The notes under the pieces were generated by a model. The model was not told the DNA's origin, searched no databases, and saw nothing but the letters and a program-made list of their open reading frames with translations. Made by a program: the position numbers and the translations under genes. A stretch of 42,808 nt of DNA from Bacillota bacterium (lineage in GTDB: Bacteria; Bacillota; Clostridia; Lachnospirales; Lachnospiraceae), in assembly GCA_023389295.1 (NCBI GenBank), contig JAEWEO010000323.1:1-42808 (forward strand). The letters are read 5' to 3'. Positions 9,001 through 15,705 of the stretch are shown here, one piece after another. Each line of letters begins with the position of its first letter. The stretch's first letter is position 1.

Positions 9001-9222
9001 GATGCCATAGCAAATGGTAAGATTAATATAATCGTTAATACTCCGAATGATAAAAAAGGAGCAAACGATGACAGCTATATCAGAAAGGCAGCCATTAAAG
9101 CAAAAATTAGCTATGTAACAACCATGGCAGCTGCAAAAGCAACCATCGAGGGTATCAAAGCAGCGAAAGAAACAACCATTAGTGTAAAAGCGCTTCAAGA
9201 TTTCCATAAGGGAATTAAATAA
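6007..9222 (+). CDS. carB: Carbamoyl-phosphate synthase large subunit
   Basis: CarB makes carbamoyl phosphate from bicarbonate, ATP and ammonia supplied by the glutaminase subunit CarA, feeding pyrimidine and arginine synthesis. At 1071 residues it has the full family length: N-terminal carboxyphosphate half with GSGPIIIGQACEFDYSG (about 14-30) and the ATP-grasp glycine loop PAYTMGGAGGG, an oligomerisation region (about 400-550), the carbamoyl-phosphate half with LGGGPNRIGQGIEFDY (about 558-573) and RPSYVLGGRGME, and a C-terminal MGS-like allosteric domain (about 935 onwards). The start follows AGGTAGGA 6 bases upstream. carA is not adjacent here, unlike the common carAB pair. A long structured leader precedes the gene. 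Confidence 0.97.
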   Translation: MKKREDIHKVLIIGSGPIIIGQACEFDYSGTQACKALKQLGYEIVLVNSNPATIMTDPETADVTYIEPLNVERLTQIIEKERPDAVLPNLGGQSGLNLCSELEKAGVLKKYNVKVIGVQVDAIERGEDRIEFKKAMNSLGIEMAKSEVAYTVEEALAIADDLGYPVVIRPAYTMGGAGGGLVYNVEELKTVVARGLQASMVGQVLVEESILGWEELELEVVRDATGKMITVCFIENIDPLGVHTGDSFCAAPMLTISKEVQERLQEQAYKIVNAIEVIGGTNVQFAHDPVSDRIVVIEINPRTSRSSALASKATGFPIALVSAMLAAGLDLKDIPCGKYGTLDQYVPSGDYVVIKFARWAFEKFKGSEDKLGTQMKAVGEVMSIGKTYKEAFQKAIRSLETGRYGLGYAKDFHTKSKEELLAMLHTPSSERQFIMYEALRKGATVEELFELTKIKHYFIEQMKELVSEEELLLAYEGSIPPGEILKNAKLNGFSDKYLSYLLKLPEEKIRKARYEEGIKAAWEGIHVSGTEDAKYYYSSYHLKEDKVPVSDRPKIMILGGGPNRIGQGIEFDYCCVHAAFSLNEQGFDTIIVNCNPETVSTDYDTSDKLYFEPLTLEDVLSIYEKEKPLGVIAQFGGQTPLNLAAQLKDYGVNILGTSPETIDLAEDRDLFRKMMEKLEIPMPEAGMAVNVKEALSIANEIGYPVMVRPSYVLGGRGMEIVHDDESLKIYMEAAVGVTPDRPILIDRFLNHALECEADAVSDGTNAFVPAVMEHIELAGIHSGDSACVIPALNITPQNLETIKEYTIKIAKEMKVCGLMNMQYAIENGRVYVLEANPRASRTVPLVSKVCNIQMVKLATQIITSQITGKESPVPGLTEHKFTHYGVKEAVFPFNMFPEVDPVLGPEMRSTGEVLGLAESFGEAFYKAQEATKASLPKEGCVLISVNDRDKAELIEVAKGFADCGFEILATPGTYDMIKMNHIPANRINKLQQGRPNILDAIANGKINIIVNTPNDKKGANDDSYIRKAAIKAKISYVTTMAAAKATIEGIKAAKETTISVKALQDFHKGIK

Positions 9223-9299
9223 GAATAGAATAAATTGTAGAAGAACTATAGAAGATAAAGAAATTATTTAATTATTATCTTAGTTGACTAAATAAAGTT

Positions 9300-9347
9300 A
9301 TGCTCCGACTTAATAGATATTAACCTATTATGACGGAGCATTTTTTT
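9300..9347 (+). terminator. Terminator after carB
   Basis: Arms ATGCTCCG / CGGAGCAT with an inner AATAG / CTATT helix, followed by seven T residues. Confidence 0.9.
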
Positions 9348-9474
9348 GGGTTTTAGCTTGGAAAAGCAACAGGCTAAAAAGTTTTTGGCAAGTCATATTG
9401 AGGATAGGGGTTGAATATATTTAATAGACCTATGTAGAAATCCAAAACGGTAAAAGAAAGCGAGGGAGTGATAT

Positions 9475-10908
9475 TTGACTGATTATAGAAGAATGATTTC
9501 GTATATGTATCAATACGAGAATGGTGTAAAAAGAAAGAATGTGGGATATGCTCGGATAGAAGCAAAGAACGGACAATGTAAAATAACCTTGCATATGCAA
9601 TTGCTCGGACAATTAGACAGCATCTTCCCCACCTACTTAATCCAGAGGGATGAGAAAGGTCTTGAACTGGTATATTTGGGGGATACTGTTTTAAAGAATC
9701 AGGTGATGGATAGTAAATTAACAGCGAATGAAGCCAATATAATGGATTCTGGGTATGGTCTGTCTCAAATGGGTGGACTTCTTTTATTCTTAAATGATAG
9801 TGTTTTTTTTGCAACGGAATGGGATGATAAACCAATCGTTGCCAAAGAAGTATTAGAAGCATTAAAGCCAAAGAAAAAGAACAATCAGGATAAGGAGAAG
9901 CAGAACGTTGGAAGTATTGTCACGGTGGACCTACAAAGTGTACAGGAGAAACCCAAATACAACATACCGAAATATGAAACTACCAAAGCATCTTCGGAGC
10001 CTCAATACATAGTTCCACAACCGGAGACCGTTCAACTTAGTCTAAGCGAAGAGTTACAAATACCAAAGTATAAATTACCCCGTGGATGGAAGACTTTGGA
10101 GCGTCTACAAAAACCTACGGTAACCCCAATTGACAAACCGGAAAGCATAAGTTTGGAAGCAGCCAATCTGCATATGGGTGTAGATCCAAATTATGAAAAG
10201 GAGCAACCGAGCACCTATGAGCAGCAAACAGAGGTAATGGAAGAGAAACAAACAGAGGCGATGGAAGAGCAGCACATAGACATAATAGAAGATCAGCAAA
10301 ATACGGTAGAAAAACATTTGGAATATTTGTCATCGATGTCGGATCATTTGCAGGAGATTTCTTATCTGCAGCAGGAATTGAAAGAGATTCAAGAGGAGTT
10401 ACTAAATGAGGAGCGTATGCACCTGGAAAGTGAGTCACTTGAATTTGAACAGAAAGAAGCTTCCATGGAGGAAAGCGGTGTGCAACAAGATTTAGAGGAG
10501 GAAGAGGGAGACCATACCGTGAACTCACAGGAATATACAGAGGAAGAGGAGAACGCAACCGCCAAACCATTCTTTGACAACTATCCACGGATTTATCCCT
10601 TTGAAGACAATGAAATTATATTATGTGTAAAGATAGAACCAAAAGATATCGGAATGTTACCAAAGGAGATCTGGCCTTATAGTAATAACAGTTTTTTGAT
10701 GCATGGTTTTTACTGCTATCATCATTTGATATTTGCTAAAATGAAAGACCGCAATGGTTGCCGTTATATTCTTGGAATACCTGGTATCTATCATAATCGC
10801 GAACGTTTTATGGCTAAAATGTTTGGCTTTGAGAATTTCAAGTCCATACGAAGAAGAGAATTAAGGCAGGGTGATTTTGGATACTGGTATCTTCCAATCA
10901 ATTTCTAG
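9475..10908 (+). CDS. Lachnospiraceae-type protein with acidic linker (DUF6128-like)
   Basis: The function of this 477-residue protein is unknown. The TTG at 9475 is chosen because GAGGGAG lies 6 bases upstream. Residues 1-125 form a compact domain (YQYENGVKRKNVGYARIE at the start). Residues 130-360 are a low-complexity linker rich in Glu, Gln and Pro with a near-repeat EEKQTEAMEEQ and likely coiled coil around 285-340. The final 110 residues form a second conserved-looking domain: YPRIYPFEDNEI, an aromatic HGFYCYHHLIF segment and FGYWYLPINF. From memory it resembles the DUF6128 family of Lachnospiraceae. There is no signal peptide or membrane segment. It ends 4 bases from the convergent acetyltransferase gene. 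Confidence 0.75.
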   Translation: MTDYRRMISYMYQYENGVKRKNVGYARIEAKNGQCKITLHMQLLGQLDSIFPTYLIQRDEKGLELVYLGDTVLKNQVMDSKLTANEANIMDSGYGLSQMGGLLLFLNDSVFFATEWDDKPIVAKEVLEALKPKKKNNQDKEKQNVGSIVTVDLQSVQEKPKYNIPKYETTKASSEPQYIVPQPETVQLSLSEELQIPKYKLPRGWKTLERLQKPTVTPIDKPESISLEAANLHMGVDPNYEKEQPSTYEQQTEVMEEKQTEAMEEQHIDIIEDQQNTVEKHLEYLSSMSDHLQEISYLQQELKEIQEELLNEERMHLESESLEFEQKEASMEESGVQQDLEEEEGDHTVNSQEYTEEEENATAKPFFDNYPRIYPFEDNEIILCVKIEPKDIGMLPKEIWPYSNNSFLMHGFYCYHHLIFAKMKDRNGCRYILGIPGIYHNRERFMAKMFGFENFKSIRRRELRQGDFGYWYLPINF

Positions 10909-10912
10909 AGGA

Positions 10913-11464
10913 TCAACTCATCCGGTTTATTAGGGAGTATTGTTGATGATCAGCCCATGTACCATTAATTCTGGCATAGGAATAGGAAGTTCCCTCGTAA
11001 GTAAACCCTAACTTATCAATCAGATGCAGGGAGGCTTCATTGCTTGGCATAATATATGCTTCTATTCGGTGAAGATGATATTCTTCAAACATGATCTGGA
11101 TAGCCTTTTGGATGCTTTCCTTGGCATATCCCTGACGCTGAAATTTTGCACTAACTTTATATCCAAGACAGCAGCTTTGATAGGGCTCTTTTAATATATT
11201 TTGAAAACAGATGGAACCTAGAATTTCATCAGGATTATCTTTTAAGAAGACCCAATAGCGAATAAGCTTTCCTTCTGCTATGAAATTGTATTCTGCAGTA
11301 AGGGAAGCTTTGTGATAGGCTAGAGTATAAAAATTCATGCTTCGAAGAGGTTCCCAGGGTTCAAAGGTACCACGGTTTTCTTCATAAAAAGATAGGACAA
11401 GGGGGGCAGCCTCATTGCCTAATATTTTTAGTACAAGCCGTTCTGTTTCATAGGTTTTCAGCAT
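10913..11464 (-). CDS. GNAT-family N-acetyltransferase (RimJ/RimL type)
   Basis: This 183-residue acetyltransferase of the GNAT fold transfers acetyl from acetyl-CoA to an amine; the RimJ/RimL subgroup often acts on protein N-termini. Features are the N-terminal TERLVLKIL strand, LGYKVSAKFQRQGYAKESIQ, where R/Q-x-x-G-Y/A forms the acetyl-CoA pyrophosphate loop (about 115-125), and the C-terminal MPSNEASLHLIDKLGF motif, in which the N-x-x-S-x-x-L-x-x-K-x-G-F pattern is typical. It lies 21 bases downstream of the radical SAM activase on the same strand, so they are probably cotranscribed. The substrate cannot be told from sequence. Confidence 0.88.
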   Translation of the reverse strand: MLKTYETERLVLKILGNEAAPLVLSFYEENRGTFEPWEPLRSMNFYTLAYHKASLTAEYNFIAEGKLIRYWVFLKDNPDEILGSICFQNILKEPYQSCCLGYKVSAKFQRQGYAKESIQKAIQIMFEEYHLHRIEAYIMPSNEASLHLIDKLGFTYEGTSYSYARINGTWADHQQYSLINRMS

Positions 11465-11485
11465 AAAATACTTCCTTACATACGA

Positions 11486-12181
11486 TTAATCAACGCCGCG
11501 CAAGGTGACATTGTGGATATACTTCTCAAGAATTGAAACAAATGTGGATAACATATCCTTAGTATGACTATGATAACCGGGAGATAGAATATCATCAGAA
11601 TCCTGATAGGACTGAAGATAATAAGCCTTAGCCTCCTTAATCCAATCACCTATGGAATGCATATCCTCTTCGTTATGAAGTTCCTTTACCAGGGTGGTTC
11701 GAAATTCATAATCCAGAGACCCATCAATTAAAAAACGAATACTTTCCTCTATAAAATCCATATTAAGTATTGAATTGCCTGAGGTAATAGGATATTTTAT
11801 CTTTGAATTCTTAATATCCATGGCAACATAATCGATGAAATGATCTTTGGCTAAGGATTTTAGCATAGCAGGATTGGTACCGTTGGTATCTAGTTTAACC
11901 CGGTATCCTAGCTCCTTAATTTTTGCTATTAATAAGGGCAGTTCAGGATAAAGCGTTGGTTCACCGCCGGTGATGCAGATACCCTCTAAAATATTCCTTC
12001 TTTTCATTAGGTAGGAAAGCACCTCATCTTCTGCTATGGTAGGAACGGTAGCTGCCCTTGTAACCAAAGAAGCATTATGGCAAAAGGGGCATCTCATATT
12101 ACAGCCACCTAAGAAGATAGTGGCAGCTAAATGTCCTGGATAATCTAGTAAAGTTAATTTATTAAAGCCATGGATCTGCAT
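11486..12181 (-). CDS. Radical SAM activating enzyme (anaerobic RNR activase type)
   Basis: This 231-residue enzyme belongs to the glycyl-radical-activating branch of the radical SAM family. It carries GCNMRCPFCHN, where C27, C31 and C34 are the CxxxCxxC 4Fe-4S motif, then ITGGEPTLYPELP and KLDTNGTNP. The N-terminus IHGFNKLTLLDYPG is typical of proteins annotated as anaerobic ribonucleoside-triphosphate reductase activating protein (NrdG-like). In contrast to classic nrdDG pairs, no nrdD gene is in the window, so its glycyl-radical partner is unknown. It starts at 12181, divergent from tadA, and the tadA promoter overlaps this start region. It is the first gene of a probable two-gene unit with the acetyltransferase. 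Confidence 0.85.
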   Translation of the reverse strand: MQIHGFNKLTLLDYPGHLAATIFLGGCNMRCPFCHNASLVTRAATVPTIAEDEVLSYLMKRRNILEGICITGGEPTLYPELPLLIAKIKELGYRVKLDTNGTNPAMLKSLAKDHFIDYVAMDIKNSKIKYPITSGNSILNMDFIEESIRFLIDGSLDYEFRTTLVKELHNEEDMHSIGDWIKEAKAYYLQSYQDSDDILSPGYHSHTKDMLSTFVSILEKYIHNVTLRGVD

Positions 12182-12182
12182 A

Positions 12183-12211
12183 TTGTCACCCCGTATGTGT
12201 TATGATACAAT
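12183..12211 (+). promoter_or_regulatory. Candidate promoter for tadA
   Basis: TTGTCA (12183-12188), 17-base spacer, TACAAT (12206-12211), about 74 bases before the preferred tadA start. Confidence 0.6.
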
Positions 12212-12284
12212 TAATAATACTATACCAAAAGGTGAAGAATTCGTCCATAACAAACAAGATGGATTCGAAAGTAGAGGAAGAAAA

Positions 12285-12764
12285 GTGACAGAGAACGAAA
12301 AATATATGCAGGAAGCACTCAAACAGGCAAAAAAAGCGATAAAATTAGGGGAAGTACCCATTGGGTGTGTAATCGTATATCAGGACAAGATTATTGGACG
12401 AGGTTATAACAAACGCAATACAAAAAAAACAACCTTAGCGCATGCAGAGTTGATTGCAATTGAAAAGGCAAGCAAGAACATGGGGGATTGGCGTTTGGAG
12501 GATTGCACCATGTATGTTACCTTGGAGCCGTGTCAAATGTGTTCCGGTGCTATTGTTCAAGCACGAATTAAAAAGGTTGTAGTAGGAACCATGAATCCTA
12601 AAGCAGGTTGTGCCGGTTCCATTCTCAATCTATTACAGAGGCAGGAATTTAACCATCAGGTGGAATTAGAGACCGGTATTTTGGAGCAGGAATGTACGAA
12701 TATCCTACAAGAATTTTTTAAAAATTTACGGATTCGTAATAAATTGGAAAAGGGAAAGGGTTGA
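12285..12764 (+). CDS. tadA: tRNA-specific adenosine deaminase
   Basis: TadA deaminates A34 to inosine in the wobble position of tRNA-Arg(ACG). The zinc/catalytic residues are present: H53-A-E55 in LAHAELIAI, and P82-C83-x-x-C86 in LEPCQMC. GEVPIGCVIV near residue 22 is also typical. The GTG at 12285 is chosen because AGAGG lies 7 bases upstream and gives 159 residues, the family length. The open frame extends to 12183, but that stretch contains the promoter and has no ribosome binding site. The stop codon overlaps the -35 box of the SRP RNA promoter. Confidence 0.93.
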   Translation: MTENEKYMQEALKQAKKAIKLGEVPIGCVIVYQDKIIGRGYNKRNTKKTTLAHAELIAIEKASKNMGDWRLEDCTMYVTLEPCQMCSGAIVQARIKKVVVGTMNPKAGCAGSILNLLQRQEFNHQVELETGILEQECTNILQEFFKNLRIRNKLEKGKG

Positions 12765-12789
12765 CATTCCGTCTTAAAAATTATATACT
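12761..12789 (+). promoter_or_regulatory. Strong promoter for SRP RNA
   Basis: Perfect TTGACA (12761-12766), exact 17-base spacer, TATACT (12784-12789). The -35 box shares bases with the tadA stop codon. Confidence 0.9.
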
Positions 12790-12833
12790 TGGCATACAGC
12801 TTTTTTGCTGGAAAATACAATGTCATAAAGTTT

Positions 12834-13095
12834 CCGTGCAGCCGGGGAGATAGCGGTGCCCTGTACCTGCAATCCGCTACAGCAGGGGTGATGTTTTGCC
12901 TAGGGTGACTTATTGTAGAGCTGCCCTTTATAAGTAATGTTGACGTTTGGGTCTTACGCAACAAGAATTTGTGAACCGTGTCAGGTCAGGAATGAAGCAG
13001 CACTAAGCAAAAGCTCTTGTGTGCCGTGAGGCTGCCTGGACCGAGTTAACTGTAAAGGTAACGTCTATGGTAAGCATTCAAAGCAGAGCGCACGG
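12834..13095 (+). ncRNA. ffs: Signal recognition particle RNA, large Firmicutes type
   Basis: The RNA scaffold binds Ffh and targets nascent membrane and secreted proteins to the membrane. The conserved domain IV is plain near 12979-13005: GTCAGGTCAGGAATGAAGCAGCAC, written in parts as GTCAGGTCA, the GGAA tetraloop, and TGAAGCAGCAC. The 5' end CCGTGC (12834-12839) pairs with the 3' end GCACGG (13090-13095), giving about 262 nt, close to the Bacillus scRNA with an Alu domain. The Alu-type sequences lie in the first 70 bases. The gene follows tadA as in many Firmicutes, but dnaX does not follow. End coordinates are estimated from the closing helix. Confidence 0.93.
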
Positions 13096-13110
13096 AATAA
13101 ATTATAGATA

Positions 13111-13141
13111 AGAAATGTAGTTTTACTGCATTTCTTTTTTT
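13111..13141 (+). terminator. Terminator after SRP RNA
   Basis: AGAAATG-T-AG / CT-G-CATTTCT hairpin with a short loop followed by seven T residues. Confidence 0.85.
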
Positions 13142-13257
13142 GTCGTGAATCTAATACTTTCGTACTAAATCGGGAGTTTATGACACTTTTTTCTTTAGTA
13201 AATGAAGAATTTATTATATAATAGAAAAAAGTAAACAATTGGATTGGCGGTGTAACG

Positions 13258-15594
13258 ATGGACCTTAAAATGAATCCGAATACAATAAATCAATATACAA
13301 AAGGGACCGATATATTTAAAGAAAAAGATCCCGTTTTTTATGTTGCTATGATTATTAAGGGCAGGGTACTTATCCATAATGATGGAGCAAGAATCATAAT
13401 GGGATCCGGGGCTTTTTTAGGCATTAATGATCTCTTTACAGGAAGATTTCAAAGTACTTATACTGCCTTAGATGATTTAATATTATATATTTATCAGGTG
13501 AATCACTTGGATGACCTTGATAATATACTTACGTCCAATAAGGATTATCATGGGTTTATGGTTGCCTCCTATTATAAGATGATTTATGAACTGGATCAAA
13601 TACACCAGGGAATAATTAAGCTTGGAGGAGAGCTATATCAGTTTATAAAAGAAACCTATGCTTCTTATCAGAGTATAGCAAATCGAAGAGGCTATAATCT
13701 AAAGTTATCGGAGCGGATTAACCAGCTGCTTCCGCTAGAAAGCGAAATAGAGTTAATTAGAGATCGGATAAATTACTATAACGAATGCAAAAATCTTCCG
13801 ATTGATGTTGTAAAGGCTTTTTTCTCCTACGGAAATGCTATTACACAGTACCAACTGGAGGACCAAGTAAGTATTGTTGAGGTACTAATGGAGACCCTTA
13901 AGAAGCTGTCAAAAGACTTTATTAAGATGGGGCAATGCCTAATGGATGAAAGTGAGGAATGTTTGTTTCATCTCATTGCCACGATGATGATAGAAATGAG
14001 AGACGCAACGGGTAATGGTCATGATTCCATGAATATTATGGATGATATTATAGAGCAGATCAATAAAGCTGAGATACTCATGGAGCGAACCATGGATCGA
14101 AGATTAAAGGTTAATCGAAAAAAGATGGAGGAAATATACCATCTTTTATTAACCGGAGATATTGCGAAGGATGTAAGTACAGAAGCTATCTTAAAATATT
14201 CTAGGGAGGATTCCGCTCTGGCAGTAGAAGAGCTTAATAATTCCTTCCAGACACTACTTGGCTATGGTGGAATTGAAGGGGAAATAGCACAGAGTATGCT
14301 TGGTACAATGGAGGATTATATTCATCTTAGAGATAAAACATCTTCCGAAGATACAGCGAGAGCCATCCGAAGAAAATTGGCAGAGAATCATTATCAACTT
14401 TATAAGGCCGTATTTATTAGAGCTTATCGTGAAAAGAAGGCTCCAAGAATTGTTGAATTGTTCTTAAGATATGGGTATGCTGATGAGCGGCTTTTAACAA
14501 AGGAGCAGCTTCTCTCACTATATTTTCTACCGGAGGCAGAGGCTTCTGATGGCCCTTGTAAGGTATATGATATTAAGACATGGTTAACGTTAATCTATGA
14601 GGGTAAGAAAGAACCTTCGAAGAATGAATTTGATTTAGAATACCCAGAGATGTTAGCCAGTTTAAAAAAGCAGGGCAAACTAACAGATAAAGAAGTAAAA
14701 GCTTGGATGGATAATTCCGAGAAAAAGCTAGAATATGAGATTCAAAACATGTTTCGATATAATAACCGTACAACCAATGGTCAGATTACAACTTTTGTAC
14801 CGGTGCTTCATAAGGATCAATGGTCAAATGATATTGAACGGTTATATCTTACAGCTTCTAAGGTAAATGAAGCGGTAGCTTCCATTATGAGAATTGATTA
14901 TTCTGTATTTGACAGGGAAGTCATCTATGTAAATAAAGAGAAGAATATTGTAAAAGAGTACATAATGAAACGGGTTTATCCGGATATTATATTGATGCCG
15001 AATGTGGGAGCGAACGGAATTATGTGGCAGGAAATATCCGGAAAGCGAAGAGATAGTGCCGGCCGGTTACTTTTACCGATCTTTACGGATGCTAATCTCA
15101 AAAATATACTAATAAAGATATTTGGAAGGTTTCGCTGGGAACTATGCCGAACAATTGAAGGAGCTGCCTGGAACGATATCACTCACAAATCCCTTACCTC
15201 AGAATATAGCGATTACTTACAGTTTTATCGAAAGAACAAAGAGTTATCGGAGGAGAAAAAAGAAAAGATCAAGCTCCAGATTCAAAAGGGTAGAAATAAC
15301 AGTAGAGAAACCTTTGTAATTGATTATGAACAATGGATTAATTATGAAGCAAACGGTGCAGTAAAATTAAATAAACCCGTAAGAGAGATGTTATCGACCT
15401 ATTGTCCTTTTTCCAAAGAAATCAGGGAACAGATTAAACTCCAACCTCTATTTGAAGAATCAATGGCGAGATATTATAGAGAAAAGCAGAGAAAGGTACG
15501 TGAGATGGAAGGAAGACTACGTCTACTACAAAAGGAACAAATTGAAGTCACACAAGAGTTGCTTGATACGCTCAGCTATTATAGAGATCTTTAA
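13258..15594 (+). CDS. Large protein with cyclic-nucleotide-binding-like N-terminus
   Basis: This 778-residue cytoplasmic protein has no predicted membrane segment. Residues about 10-100 look like a cNMP-binding (CRP-type) beta-roll: FKEKDPVFYVAMIIKGRVLI, then GSGAFLGINDLFTGRF. The usual phosphate-binding arginine signature is not clear, so ligand binding is doubtful. The rest, about 680 residues, is mainly helical. It contains KYSREDSALAVEELNNSFQTLLGYGG (about 320-345) and MPNVGANGIMWQEISGKRRDSAGRLLLPIF near 580, and ends in a charged coiled coil. From memory, such long proteins occur in Lachnospiraceae without known function. The ATG at 13258 follows GGCGGTG, and TATAAT at 13217 may be its -10 box. 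The next gene is 110 bases downstream with its own candidate promoter. Confidence 0.75.
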   Translation: MDLKMNPNTINQYTKGTDIFKEKDPVFYVAMIIKGRVLIHNDGARIIMGSGAFLGINDLFTGRFQSTYTALDDLILYIYQVNHLDDLDNILTSNKDYHGFMVASYYKMIYELDQIHQGIIKLGGELYQFIKETYASYQSIANRRGYNLKLSERINQLLPLESEIELIRDRINYYNECKNLPIDVVKAFFSYGNAITQYQLEDQVSIVEVLMETLKKLSKDFIKMGQCLMDESEECLFHLIATMMIEMRDATGNGHDSMNIMDDIIEQINKAEILMERTMDRRLKVNRKKMEEIYHLLLTGDIAKDVSTEAILKYSREDSALAVEELNNSFQTLLGYGGIEGEIAQSMLGTMEDYIHLRDKTSSEDTARAIRRKLAENHYQLYKAVFIRAYREKKAPRIVELFLRYGYADERLLTKEQLLSLYFLPEAEASDGPCKVYDIKTWLTLIYEGKKEPSKNEFDLEYPEMLASLKKQGKLTDKEVKAWMDNSEKKLEYEIQNMFRYNNRTTNGQITTFVPVLHKDQWSNDIERLYLTASKVNEAVASIMRIDYSVFDREVIYVNKEKNIVKEYIMKRVYPDIILMPNVGANGIMWQEISGKRRDSAGRLLLPIFTDANLKNILIKIFGRFRWELCRTIEGAAWNDITHKSLTSEYSDYLQFYRKNKELSEEKKEKIKLQIQKGRNNSRETFVIDYEQWINYEANGAVKLNKPVREMLSTYCPFSKEIREQIKLQPLFEESMARYYREKQRKVREMEGRLRLLQKEQIEVTQELLDTLSYYRDL

Positions 15595-15614
15595 TTTCTT
15601 TCATTGCTTTACAC

Positions 15615-15643
15615 TTGTCTAAATAACTCACAAATGATAGTAT
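15615..15643 (+). promoter_or_regulatory. Candidate promoter for the TPR/AAA-like gene
   Basis: TTGTCT (15615-15620), 17-base spacer, TAGTAT (15638-15643), about 60 bases before the start codon at 15706. Confidence 0.45.
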
Positions 15644-15705
15644 TATGATAGAATACTCATAGCAGATAAGCAGAAAATGCATTTATTTACAGAGGAGGTT
15701 GGATC

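Noticed and set aside
10105..10588. Long minus-strand frames opposite the acidic-linker protein
   Set aside because: They are shadows caused by the repetitive Glu/Gln codons of the plus-strand gene; no start signal and hydrophobic nonsense composition.
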